A DNA stretch of 27,080 nucleotides from Candidatus Cloacimonadota bacterium (lineage in GTDB: Bacteria > Cloacimonadota > Cloacimonadia > Cloacimonadales > TCS61): the NCBI GenBank assembly GCA_016931665.1, contig JAFGEH010000139.1:1-27080 (forward strand), written 5' to 3'. The translations under genes and the position numbers were made by a program. Under the pieces are notes generated by a model, which was not told the DNA's origin, did not search any database, and saw only the letters and a list, made by a program, of their open reading frames with translations. Of this stretch, positions 1 through 7,909 are shown piece by piece. Each line of letters opens with the position of its first letter. Position 1 is the stretch's first letter.

Positions 1-2
1 AC

Positions 3-41
3 CTGCTGGACCAGATTCCGGTTGAACTGATCGCGGATTGA
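3..41 (+). CDS. C-terminal end of an upstream gene (partial)
   Basis: Only frame 3 stays open from the window edge, ending in TGA at 39-41 and reading LLDQIPVELIAD. The stop lies 4 bases before the ATG of the TRAP permease, as expected for a co-transcribed neighbour. Fused TRAP permeases are commonly preceded by a TAXI-type solute-binding protein, so this may be its tail, but 12 residues cannot show that. An open frame this short could also be chance. Confidence 0.4.
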   Translation: MLDQIPVELIAD

Positions 42-45
42 TTTA

Positions 46-2007
46 ATGCGTAGATATGAACAGAAGCTTATTTCCGTTATTGCTCTGATCTGGGCTCTGT
101 TTCAACTCGCTCTGCCCAAACTGATCATACTGGACAGTATCAGAATCCGGGCTATTCATCTGGCTTTCGCTTTACTGCTGGTTTTCCTGATCAGGCCTTT
201 CCGGAAGTGCTTAAAAATCCAGGACGGCAAGCCTGCCATACCCTGGTATGACTACCTTCTGGCTATCACTGGCGCCATCTCTGCCCTGTATCTTGTAATA
301 TTCTGGCTGCCAGTTTCAGCCCGGTCCGGCAGCCCGAATCTGCCCGATACAATTGTCTCAGTCCTCCTTATTCTCATCCTGCTGGAGGCAGCCAGAAGGC
401 AGCTGGGTGCAGCTCTTTCAATAATTGCTGTTTTTTTTACAATTTATGCTTTCCTGGGCCCCTACCTGCCGTATCTTCTGGCTTTCCGTGGTGTTTCCCT
501 GGATAAATATCTCAGCCAGATCGTTCTTTCCACCGAGGGAATATACGGCATTCCTCTCGATGTTTCAGCCGTTACGGTTTTCCTTTTCGTTCTGTTTGGT
601 TCCCTGCTGGAAAAGACCGGGGCCGGGCTGTTCTTTAACGATCTTGCCCTGTCCCTGCTAGGCAGATATAAGGGAGGGCCAGCCAAGGCTGCGGTGGTCT
701 CCAGCGGCCTGACCGGAATTGTCTCCGGTTCCAGTATCGCCAATGTGGTGACTACGGGAACTTTCACCATTCCCCTCATGAAAAAGGTAGGATATCCCGC
801 CGAAATCGCTGCAGCCACCGAAGTCGCTGCCAGTACTAATGGACAATTAATGCCACCAATCATGGGAGCTGCCGCCTTCATTATAGCAGAATACCTCGGC
901 CTGCCCTATCTGCAGGTAGTCAAAGCCGCCGCCCTGCCGGCTGTTGTCTCCTATCTCGCCCTGTTCTATATTACCCACCTTGAAGCGTCCAAACTCGGAA
1001 TGAAAGGACTCTCCCGCTCTGATCTGCCCAGACTGGCAGCTGTTGTCAGAACAGGCTTCTATCATCTTATACCCCTTCTGATACTGCTCTACCAGTTGAT
1101 TATCCTGCGCCATACTCCCCAGCTTTCTGCCTTTAACTCAATCTTATCCCTCATCGTGATAACCCTGCTCAAAGACCTTCTGGAGGCGCTCAGAACCAAG
1201 TCAGGAATCTGGATCTTTATGAGGAACAGCTTTTTAGTGCTTGGCCGTGGCTTTATCGCTGGTTCCCGGAATATGCTTTCAGTGGCTCTGGCCACCGCTG
1301 CGGCCGGTATCGTTGTCGGAATTGTAAATATGGGCATCGGCAGCCTTATCGTTCAGATAGTAGAAAGCCTTTCCGGAGGAAATATACTTGTTCTTCTGCT
1401 AATTTCCGCCCTGGCCAGTCTCATCCTTGGTATGGGCCTGCCAACCACAGCCACCTATATTGTCATGGCTTCCATTACTGTTCCGGTTATCATCAAGATC
1501 AGCCATCTCTATGGCCTGCATCCAGTCCCCGCTATTGCCGCCCATCTTTTCTGCTTCTATTTCGGTATCCTGGCCGATGATACTCCGCCGGTAGGCCTGG
1601 CTGCTTACACGGCAGCGGCTATAGCTCATTCCGACCCGATCAGAACCGGAATCAAGGCCTTCTCCTATGACCTGAGAACTGCCATCATTCCCTTCATGTT
1701 CGTCTTCAATCCTGCTCTCCTGTTACTGGGTGTTAATTCTTTCTGGGAAATAACCGTCATCTTCATTCTGGCAGCTCTTGGTATATTTTCCTTTACCAAC
1801 GCCGTTCAGGGCTGGTTCATAACCCGTAACCGCTGGTGGGAACTACCTCTGTTCCTGCTTCTATCACTGGTTTTCTTTCAACCGGCACTGCTTCGTAATC
1901 TGCTGCATCTTCCTGCCGGTTATACCTACCTGGCGGCACTGCCGGCACTGGTTGTCTATTTTCTGCTTTATCTTCTGCAGAAGAAAAGATTATTGCGAAA
2001 TGCCTGA
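46..2007 (+). CDS. TRAP transporter fused permease (DctQM type)
   Basis: Integral inner-membrane permease of a tripartite ATP-independent periplasmic transporter, driving solute uptake with an ion gradient. At 653 aa it is the length of fused small-plus-large permeases rather than DctM alone (about 430 aa). Hydrophobic segments run through the whole chain. Residues 1-150 form the DctQ-like part. The DctM-like part has the glycine/serine-rich stretch GIVSGSSIANVVTTG near 224-238 and NGQLMPPIMGAAAF near 265-278, both typical of the family. A second GMGLPTTATYI stretch marks the later repeat. Fused permeases usually work with TAXI-type binding proteins; none is visible here except perhaps the truncated gene just upstream. 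The substrate cannot be told from sequence. The start ATG has only a weak ribosome site and is probably coupled to the upstream stop. Confidence 0.93.
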   Translation: MRRYEQKLISVIALIWALFQLALPKLIILDSIRIRAIHLAFALLLVFLIRPFRKCLKIQDGKPAIPWYDYLLAITGAISALYLVIFWLPVSARSGSPNLPDTIVSVLLILILLEAARRQLGAALSIIAVFFTIYAFLGPYLPYLLAFRGVSLDKYLSQIVLSTEGIYGIPLDVSAVTVFLFVLFGSLLEKTGAGLFFNDLALSLLGRYKGGPAKAAVVSSGLTGIVSGSSIANVVTTGTFTIPLMKKVGYPAEIAAATEVAASTNGQLMPPIMGAAAFIIAEYLGLPYLQVVKAAALPAVVSYLALFYITHLEASKLGMKGLSRSDLPRLAAVVRTGFYHLIPLLILLYQLIILRHTPQLSAFNSILSLIVITLLKDLLEALRTKSGIWIFMRNSFLVLGRGFIAGSRNMLSVALATAAAGIVVGIVNMGIGSLIVQIVESLSGGNILVLLLISALASLILGMGLPTTATYIVMASITVPVIIKISHLYGLHPVPAIAAHLFCFYFGILADDTPPVGLAAYTAAAIAHSDPIRTGIKAFSYDLRTAIIPFMFVFNPALLLLGVNSFWEITVIFILAALGIFSFTNAVQGWFITRNRWWELPLFLLLSLVFFQPALLRNLLHLPAGYTYLAALPALVVYFLLYLLQKKRLLRNA

Positions 2008-2079
2008 CTTCAGTGATTAATCTTGACACGACAACTCTAACCCGGAACGTTTCTTGCATAATTTGAGATAGAGGTATCT

Positions 2080-4317
2080 ATGAAAAAATATTTTTTGCTG
2101 TTAACTATCTGTCTGATCACACTATCTTTCCTGCCAGCAGATATCATCAGGATGAACGATAACGAACTTCAGGTTAGCCTATTAAGGTCCACCAGTGAAG
2201 AAACCCTGATCCAGATTGAATTCGGAGCCTTCGGCCGGGAACAGGTTGAGATTGACGGCAATATCTTCTTTCAGCTCTCGCTTTCGGGAGAAGACAACAC
2301 TTTTGAGCGGGGAGCACCCTCTCTGCCCTTCCTGGTCCGCAGCATCATAATCCCGGATCTGGCCGGCCTGCAGCTCCAGGTGATCGCCAGCGAATTCACT
2401 GAATTCGATATGAAAATTGCGCCTTCCAAGGGTATCCTCAGCCGCCAGATAGATCCGGCTCAGGTGCCATACGAATTTAACGAATCTTACCTGAACAATG
2501 AATTCTACCCCTCCCGGATCGCTACCCTGGGAGAACCCTATATCCTCAGAGACTTCCGGGGATTGACGGTTTCCGTGTATCCCTTCGTTTACAACCCTGT
2601 TACCGGACAGCTGCGGGTCTATCATCACCTTATCCTCAGAGTAGTCAGTTCCGGTACCGATGAGCGTAATCAGAAAATTAGGAATGATAACAGAATAAAT
2701 CGGAATTTCAGCGAAATCTACCGCCACCATTTCCTGAATTACAACACTTTCCGTTATAACACAGTTGAAGAACAGGGAAGGATCCTGGTGATCGCCTACA
2801 GCAGTTTCATGACCGCCATGCAGCCTTATGTGGACTGGAAAAACCAGCGCGGCATCCCCTGCACTATGGTCAATGTCAGTACTATCGGCTCCACGGCTTC
2901 CCAGATCAAAACCTATATCCAGAATCAGTATAACCTGAATGACGGCCTCACTTTCGTGCAACTGGTGGGCGACGCTGCCCAGATACCCGCTTATAACACT
3001 GATGAAGATCCTCAATACAGCCTGTTGGAAGGGGGAGATTCCTACCCGGATATTTTCGTGGGCCGCTTCTCGGCTGGTACCGTAGCAGAAGTAGCAACCC
3101 AGGTGGATCGAACCATCTATTATGAAAGAGATATTACGACAGGAGACTGGTTGTTCAAAGGTTTTGGTATTGGTTCAGACGACGGTTACGGAAATGGTGA
3201 TGATGGGGAATATGACTGGGAACATCTAAGAAATATTCGTACTCATTTATATACTTATACTTACCAGAATATTGATGAGTTTTACGAAGGTTCTCAGGGC
3301 GGCGATGATGCTGCTGGAAATCCCAATGCAACGATGGTCTTGAATGCTGTTAACCAAGGTAGGGGAATTGGTAATTATTGTGGCCATGGATATTATGGCG
3401 GCTGGTCAACTTCAGGATTTAATTCCAGCAATGTTAACTCTCTGACTAACGATAATATGTTTCCTTTTATCCATTCGGTCGCCTGCAATACGGGGGAATT
3501 TCAGAACTATACCAGTTGCTTTGCTGAAACATGGCTGCGCGCCACTAATAATTCCACCGGCAATCCCACGGGAGCTATCGCCTTCTATGGATCCACTATC
3601 AGCCAGTCCTGGAGTCCGCCCATGCGCGCTCAGGATCATGCCATCGACCTGCTGGTGGGCTGGAACTATTACAATAATCAGCCCCTGGCTCAGAAATTCA
3701 CCATTGGCGGGCTCTGGTATAACGGTTCCTGCAATATGATGGATGTTTACGGGACAGGCGGTATTAACGAGTTCAAGCACTGGACGATCTTCGGCGATGC
3801 TTCCCTGACGGTGCGCACGAATACGCCTGCGGACCTGGGTGTGATACACACAGACAGTATCGAGGAATCCGCTGTTTCCTTTCCCGTGGAGACGGACTGC
3901 CCGGGAGCCCTGGCCTGCCTGGTAAATTCCACTAATGAGATCATCACCACCGGCTATACTGATGGCTCCGGCCATGTCATTCTCTCACCCGGAACGCTTC
4001 CTGCCCCTCCGGCCGAGCTTCTGCTCACTGTTACCGCCAGTAATTATGCCACCTATCAGGCCACGATCGAGGTAACAACTGGAGGAACAGTTCTGGATCC
4101 GCCTGCCAATGTCGTGGTGGATTGCAGTTCGGAAGCGGTACAATTGTCCTGGGATCCTGTGGCCGGGGCTAATTCCTATATAATCTATCACAGCCTTGCG
4201 CCGGAAGGTTCATTCGATATACTCGAAACAGTGAATGCCGGTATTACCAGCCGCAGCTATTCTGCGGGTGAAACCAGAAGGTTCTATCGGGTAACTGCTT
4301 CCACCGATCTGCCCTGA
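2080..4317 (+). CDS. Secreted gingipain-type cysteine protease (peptidase family C25)
   Basis: Likely an exported endopeptidase. Residues 1-20 are a signal peptide (KK then a hydrophobic run), followed by a propeptide-like region to about 225. The C25 catalytic domain spans roughly 230-590 and carries His436 in CGHG and Cys469 in VACNTG, the expected dyad with a spacing of 33, equal to that in gingipain RgpB. After it comes an Ig-like segment and, from about 672 to 742, a fibronectin-III-like module (PPANV, LSWDPV, FYRV). The protein ends right after that module with TASTDLP; I see no recognisable type IX secretion sorting domain, which many C25 enzymes carry. AGAGG stands about 6 bases before the ATG. 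It ends 5 bases from the convergent lpxK stop. Base composition drops sharply inside the catalytic domain (see findings). Confidence 0.9.
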   Translation: MKKYFLLLTICLITLSFLPADIIRMNDNELQVSLLRSTSEETLIQIEFGAFGREQVEIDGNIFFQLSLSGEDNTFERGAPSLPFLVRSIIIPDLAGLQLQVIASEFTEFDMKIAPSKGILSRQIDPAQVPYEFNESYLNNEFYPSRIATLGEPYILRDFRGLTVSVYPFVYNPVTGQLRVYHHLILRVVSSGTDERNQKIRNDNRINRNFSEIYRHHFLNYNTFRYNTVEEQGRILVIAYSSFMTAMQPYVDWKNQRGIPCTMVNVSTIGSTASQIKTYIQNQYNLNDGLTFVQLVGDAAQIPAYNTDEDPQYSLLEGGDSYPDIFVGRFSAGTVAEVATQVDRTIYYERDITTGDWLFKGFGIGSDDGYGNGDDGEYDWEHLRNIRTHLYTYTYQNIDEFYEGSQGGDDAAGNPNATMVLNAVNQGRGIGNYCGHGYYGGWSTSGFNSSNVNSLTNDNMFPFIHSVACNTGEFQNYTSCFAETWLRATNNSTGNPTGAIAFYGSTISQSWSPPMRAQDHAIDLLVGWNYYNNQPLAQKFTIGGLWYNGSCNMMDVYGTGGINEFKHWTIFGDASLTVRTNTPADLGVIHTDSIEESAVSFPVETDCPGALACLVNSTNEIITTGYTDGSGHVILSPGTLPAPPAELLLTVTASNYATYQATIEVTTGGTVLDPPANVVVDCSSEAVQLSWDPVAGANSYIIYHSLAPEGSFDILETVNAGITSRSYSAGETRRFYRVTASTDLP

Positions 4318-4322
4318 TCCTG

Positions 4323-5360
4323 TTACAAATAAGCTTCTAATTTATCCGAATTTTCAGGCTTAAAGGCAATTTCCAGCACTGCCAGCGGTAAGGAAGATCC
4401 TTTCCCGGCTGCTATTTTAACATAATCCTTTTCCGTGGTCAGCAGATAATCCCAACCCTGACGGCTAACTTCCTCATTCAGATATTCCAGCGCAGAATCA
4501 TCATAGGAATAATGATCGGGATACCGGTAATGATAACTGATTTCCACGCCCGCCTCTCTTACTGTCTTCTCGAAAGATGAAGGCCTGCCAATACCGGAAA
4601 CCAGGGCTATCTTTTTATCCGATAAACCGCTGACTGGAATCTCTTCTCCGCTACCATCATAAATCCTGACTATCCGGTATTTTCCCTTAACAATCCGGGA
4701 AGAATAATTTATGAGATAGGCTGGTATAACATTATAGGCGTTGGCTATGATCAGCTGGGCTCTGCCGGCGGCTGCCGGAGATTCTCTCAGGATCCCGGCC
4801 GGCAGTACGAAACCATTGCCGATTCCTCCTTCCCGGTTAAAAACCAGGATATCCAGATCATGCTTCACCTGCAGATGCTGAAAGGAATCATCCAGGATTA
4901 TCCAGTCCAGATCGGGAAATGTAGCAGTCAGCAACTGGATGGCCCGTTTCCTGTTTTTCCCGGCCACAACCGGGATCCCCTTCAGTTTCCGAGCCAGTAA
5001 TTGAGCTTCATCTCCCGCCTGAACAGAGGCAGCCAGCAACCCCTTCCTGTCCGAGATCAGGGTGGCTCCCTTTTCCAGATCACTCCTGTACCCGCGATGG
5101 GAAACAGCTACCCGCTTTCCCTGTTTACTGAGATATCCGGCCAGAAATAGGGTAACCGGAGTTTTCCCGCTGCCACCGCTGACCAGATTGCCTACACTGG
5201 CAATTTTCACATCGGACCGATAACTTAAAAAAGGTAACAGATCATAAATTGATCTTCTGGTCTTTTGTATGAACATATAGATCAGACTGAGAGGAAATAA
5301 TAACCAGGACAGGATTGTCCTACTGTATAAATGGGATTGTATAAATTGCTGCCAGTTCAT
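4323..5360 (-). CDS. lpxK: Tetraacyldisaccharide 4'-kinase
   Basis: Phosphorylates the 4' position of the disaccharide-1-phosphate precursor of lipid A, at the cytoplasmic face of the inner membrane, using ATP. The 345-residue length is normal. An N-terminal hydrophobic segment (about 15-32) is followed by SVGNLVSGGSGKTPVT near 56-70, the family's P-loop with its diagnostic GGSGKTP, then SHRGY and the later DDSFQHLQVKHDLD motif. The presence of this enzyme implies an outer membrane with lipid A. It is the last gene of the run tetR, protease/PDZ, cobO, lpxK and lies 28 bases after cobO. The ribosome site is weak (GGAACGGG region), so translation may depend on coupling. Confidence 0.95.
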   Translation of the reverse strand: MNWQQFIQSHLYSRTILSWLLFPLSLIYMFIQKTRRSIYDLLPFLSYRSDVKIASVGNLVSGGSGKTPVTLFLAGYLSKQGKRVAVSHRGYRSDLEKGATLISDRKGLLAASVQAGDEAQLLARKLKGIPVVAGKNRKRAIQLLTATFPDLDWIILDDSFQHLQVKHDLDILVFNREGGIGNGFVLPAGILRESPAAAGRAQLIIANAYNVIPAYLINYSSRIVKGKYRIVRIYDGSGEEIPVSGLSDKKIALVSGIGRPSSFEKTVREAGVEISYHYRYPDHYSYDDSALEYLNEEVSRQGWDYLLTTEKDYVKIAAGKGSSLPLAVLEIAFKPENSDKLEAYL

Positions 5361-5388
5361 GCCAGCCCGTTCCGGGAATTAATTATGC

Positions 5389-5895
5389 TCAAAATTCAAT
5401 ACCTTCCCGGGCGGATATCCCCTTCTGAAAGTAATGTTTTATCTCTTTCATCTCCGTGACCAGGTCGGCTTTTTCCAACACTTCAGTATGAGCGTATCGT
5501 CCGGTCATCACCAGTTCTGCTGACGTATCCAGAGCCATCAGCTCCAGCTGCCTGGACACGGGTAACAAATTCCATGCTACCGCCACATTGATCTCGTCCA
5601 GAACGATCAGATCATAATTATCAGAAAGGATCACGTCCCGAGCTTTTTCCCAGGCTTTTTCCGCCTCGGTATAGTCAATTTCGGAAAGATGATCAGGATC
5701 AATCAGCTGGTCGGTTCCGAATTGGAAAATATCTATTCCGGATAACTTTTTCAGCTGTTCGATCTCCCCATATCTGAAATCTTTTTTCATAAACTGGATC
5801 AAGCATACCCGCCAGCCATGCCCCAGGGCCCTGATTATCAGTCCCAGAGCTGCGGTGGTTTTGCCTTTTCCGTTACCCGTGAATATCTGTATCAT
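5389..5895 (-). CDS. cobO: Cob(I)yrinic acid a,c-diamide adenosyltransferase (CobO/BtuR type)
   Basis: Transfers the adenosyl group of ATP to Co(I) corrinoids, forming adenosylcobalamin. The P-loop GNGKGKTTAALGL occupies residues 7-19, with LIQFMK, LIVLDEI and VMTGR further on, all characteristic of the CobA/CobO/BtuR family. I chose the ATG at 5895 (168 aa) because AGGAGA precedes it by about 7 bases and the family normally starts just before the P-loop; an upstream in-frame TTG at 5946 would add 17 basic residues. There are no other corrin synthesis genes here, suggesting salvage. A possible user in this window is the B12-binding mutase domain at 24738-25136. No cobalamin riboswitch was seen. 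Confidence 0.93.
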   Translation of the reverse strand: MIQIFTGNGKGKTTAALGLIIRALGHGWRVCLIQFMKKDFRYGEIEQLKKLSGIDIFQFGTDQLIDPDHLSEIDYTEAEKAWEKARDVILSDNYDLIVLDEINVAVAWNLLPVSRQLELMALDTSAELVMTGRYAHTEVLEKADLVTEMKEIKHYFQKGISAREGIEF

Positions 5896-5968
5896 TCTTT
5901 CTCTCCTGACAGATTGAATCCTGTTTTTCCTGGTTTCTTCTGTCAATGTTCTTCTATTCCTTAATTAC

Positions 5969-7156
5969 TCATGGAATTAACAATCGCTTCTCCAGAAAAT
6001 ATTCTTTCTCTTCACCTTCCTCTTCCAGAGTAATTTTTACTGACTTAATTTCCCTGTTCATGAGAATGTCGGATATTTCTTTCTGAGAGATCTCTTCAAA
6101 TCCTTTATCATTGATCTTTTTCAGCAGATGTCCTGGCTTCAGCCCTGCTTCCCGGGCCGGAGAATTTTCCCAGACGCCGGTAATTTTAATATTTTCCTCC
6201 CGGGTCGAGATCATTAATCCTGCTGAATAAAGAAGATCGTAATCCGGACCCTCTGTCTCTGTCAGTTTTAGCTGTCGATTCTGAAAATCCAGTCTCAGCA
6301 GAAAATCATCCAGGAAATATTTGCCGATCAGTAAAACATCCTGATCCAGGAAGGACGGTATTTCAGCAAAAAGCACCGGAACATTTTCCAGAACGATATC
6401 ACCCATACTGATCTGTGGCATAACCGAAAGGTAATTGCGAGGGTTGTCGTTCCAGGGCCATCGGGCGAAATAACCATCCGCTTCCAGGAAGGTTATCTCT
6501 TGATTGTCAGCCAGTTTTTCCTTCCAGCTGACCGGTAGTACGAATCCATAAGACAGGCCTGTATCGATCATTCCCGGGAGAGGATACGTATCATTCAATA
6601 CAAGTTCAATGGTCGGGAAGTAGGGAAGGATGATCTCCATCTGAAAAACATGTTCCAGCTCGCTTTCACTCAACATCAGGCTGGGATTGTTAAAAACCAG
6701 CATCTGCCTGGCATAATCTATTTCCGTCTGAAAAAAACGTAGATAATCCGAACCTATCATTCCAGACTGAGCAAATTTATAGGTTTGATTGAAATTCGTA
6801 ACACCTGCCTTCATCCCGAAAACCCTGGTCTCTCCAAGGACTATCTCAGTCAACTTAGTAAAGCCGGCCTGCTGGTTGGGGATTTCAATGATTTCCAGCT
6901 GCAGGCTGTCACAGACGCTTTCATCCAACATTGTTATCCCGCCCGTATCAAGCACCATTTCCAGTTTCACCCCATTAACAGCGACCGGGATCTTAATAAT
7001 GTGAGAAGCTTCCAGCTCAAATGGAACTTCCACAGCTTGCGTAAGTATCTGTGGTTCGCCTCCCTTGAATTTCTCAAACATCTCGATCGGATTTATCTGA
7101 CAGGAAACCAGCTTAACCAGCAGAAAAAATACAAAAACAGCATTAAATTTGATCAT
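5969..7156 (-). CDS. Lipoprotein with retropepsin-like aspartyl protease and PDZ domains
   Basis: The N-terminus is a lipoprotein-like signal ending LVSC at residue 19, so the protein is probably anchored to the envelope. Two DTG motifs are visible: VLDTGG near 69-74 and MIDTGL near 196-201, each followed by hydrophobic strand patterns, plus MIGSDYL near 133-139. This gives a single-chain pepsin-like arrangement with both aspartates. A PDZ domain occupies roughly 310-385 (NSPAREAGLKPGHLLKKIND). Proteins of this plan are annotated as aspartyl protease/PDZ family members; substrates are unknown. It begins 8 bases after tetR and is followed 73 bases later by cobO. AGGT and AAGG precede the ATG. 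Protease activity is inferred from motifs only. Confidence 0.85.
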   Translation of the reverse strand: MIKFNAVFVFFLLVKLVSCQINPIEMFEKFKGGEPQILTQAVEVPFELEASHIIKIPVAVNGVKLEMVLDTGGITMLDESVCDSLQLEIIEIPNQQAGFTKLTEIVLGETRVFGMKAGVTNFNQTYKFAQSGMIGSDYLRFFQTEIDYARQMLVFNNPSLMLSESELEHVFQMEIILPYFPTIELVLNDTYPLPGMIDTGLSYGFVLPVSWKEKLADNQEITFLEADGYFARWPWNDNPRNYLSVMPQISMGDIVLENVPVLFAEIPSFLDQDVLLIGKYFLDDFLLRLDFQNRQLKLTETEGPDYDLLYSAGLMISTREENIKITGVWENSPAREAGLKPGHLLKKINDKGFEEISQKEISDILMNREIKSVKITLEEEGEEKEYFLEKRLLIP

Positions 7157-7164
7157 CCTTTACC

Positions 7165-7767
7165 TCACTTCTTTTCTATTAATTTCCAGGTAATGTTTAG
7201 CAGATCTGCAGCCAGTATATCAACATCCAGGCTGCCATCCAGTTCTGTGATGAAAGCCGAACCTTCCAAAACTGTATGAATTAGTATTGCCAGCGATGAG
7301 GGATCAATATCCGATTTTATTGTCCCCTCTGCCTGGCTGGCGATTATATTCCGAGTGAGAACCTCCCTGAAGTTTCTGGCATCCCGGGCTATCCTTTCCC
7401 TGAATTCCGGTTTATATTTGCTTAAAATCTGCAGAAGGTTGTTGTAAGTATAAGGATATTCCTCCGTGTCTTCTTCCAGCAGAATTTTCTCCACATTCTT
7501 GTAGATCGGGATGGCCTGGAAGATTTTGTTGATATAATCCCTTCCAGAAGATAAATCAGCTAAATAATCCCTGTTCCAGGCTGTCATTCGGTAGGTAAAG
7601 AAATCCAGAACTCCTTCCACCAGTGCCTCTTTATTCTGGAAGTGATGGTAGATCGCCGGTTTGGAAATTCCCACTTCGGCAGCGATCATAGCCAGGGAAA
7701 CATGATAAAAACCTTTCTGCAGAAAGAGTTTCAAGGCTGTACTTACAATTTTTTCTCTAGTTTCCAT
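7165..7767 (-). CDS. TetR/AcrR-family transcriptional repressor
   Basis: A 200-residue one-domain-plus-ligand-pocket regulator. The N-terminal helix-turn-helix is clear: IVSTALKLFLQKGF at 7-20, then IAAEVGISKPAIYHHFQNK at 28-46, matching the TetR signature. The C-terminal part is helical and unclassified, as usual for the ligand-binding half. It is the first gene of a run with the protease/PDZ lipoprotein, cobO and lpxK, and is divergent from two ABC permease genes. AAGGGGG lies just before the ATG. The 18-bp palindrome at 7777-7794 sits 9 bases upstream of the start, so autoregulation is likely. The inducer is unknown; fatty-acid type regulators of this family (FadR-like in Bacillus) have similar HTH sequences, but that is not evidence of ligand. 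Confidence 0.92.
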   Translation of the reverse strand: METREKIVSTALKLFLQKGFYHVSLAMIAAEVGISKPAIYHHFQNKEALVEGVLDFFTYRMTAWNRDYLADLSSGRDYINKIFQAIPIYKNVEKILLEEDTEEYPYTYNNLLQILSKYKPEFRERIARDARNFREVLTRNIIASQAEGTIKSDIDPSSLAILIHTVLEGSAFITELDGSLDVDILAADLLNITWKLIEKK

Positions 7768-7776
7768 TCTACCCCC

Positions 7777-7794
7777 TTACCTACCGGTAAGTAA
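7777..7794. promoter_or_regulatory. Palindromic operator, probable TetR binding site
   Basis: The sequence TTACCTACCGGTAAGTAA is an inverted repeat with one mismatched pair, centred between 7785 and 7786. Operators of the form TTAC-TACCGGTA-GTAA are typical of TetR/AcrR proteins. On the minus strand a TTGACA -35 lies at 7817-7812, so the palindrome covers the -10 position of tetR. It also abuts the candidate promoter for the divergent permease genes. Binding by the neighbouring TetR protein is inference. Confidence 0.8.
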
Positions 7795-7795
7795 T

Positions 7796-7824
7796 TTTAA
7801 TCCTGTCTGTTTGTCAAATATTAT
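7796..7824 (+). promoter_or_regulatory. Candidate promoter for the ABC permease genes
   Basis: TATTAT at 7819-7824 matches five of six -10 positions. TTTAAT at 7796-7801, 17 bases upstream, is a weak -35 with three matches. The operator palindrome directly borders the -35, so a bound repressor would interfere. The leader to the ATG at 7910 would be about 80 bases. Confidence 0.35.
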
Positions 7825-7909
7825 TTAAGGACTGTTATTTTAACTCAGGAATTCAATTGACATCAGAGATTGATTGCTGAATGTTTGCTGCAAATAATGA
7901 AGGTAATTT

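Noticed and set aside
2023..2062. TTGACA followed by CATAAT before the C25 gene
   Set aside because: The spacing is 28 bases, too long for a sigma-70 promoter, and nothing better fits within 16-19 bases.
2182..3015. Long open frame (277 codons) on the minus strand inside the C25 gene
   Set aside because: It mirrors the codon pattern of the real gene, has no ribosome site or recognisable domain, and the plus-strand protein has a full catalytic dyad.
3412..3975. Second minus-strand open frame within the C25 gene
   Set aside because: Shadow of the GC-richer flanking part of the protease; translation shows no family features.
6785..7279. Plus-strand open frame across the protease/PDZ and tetR genes
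   Set aside because: It spans two well-supported genes on the other strand and has no ribosome site or domain.
7857..7890. TTGACA close to the first permease gene
   Set aside because: No -10 at normal spacing, and the resulting start would overlap the ribosome site.
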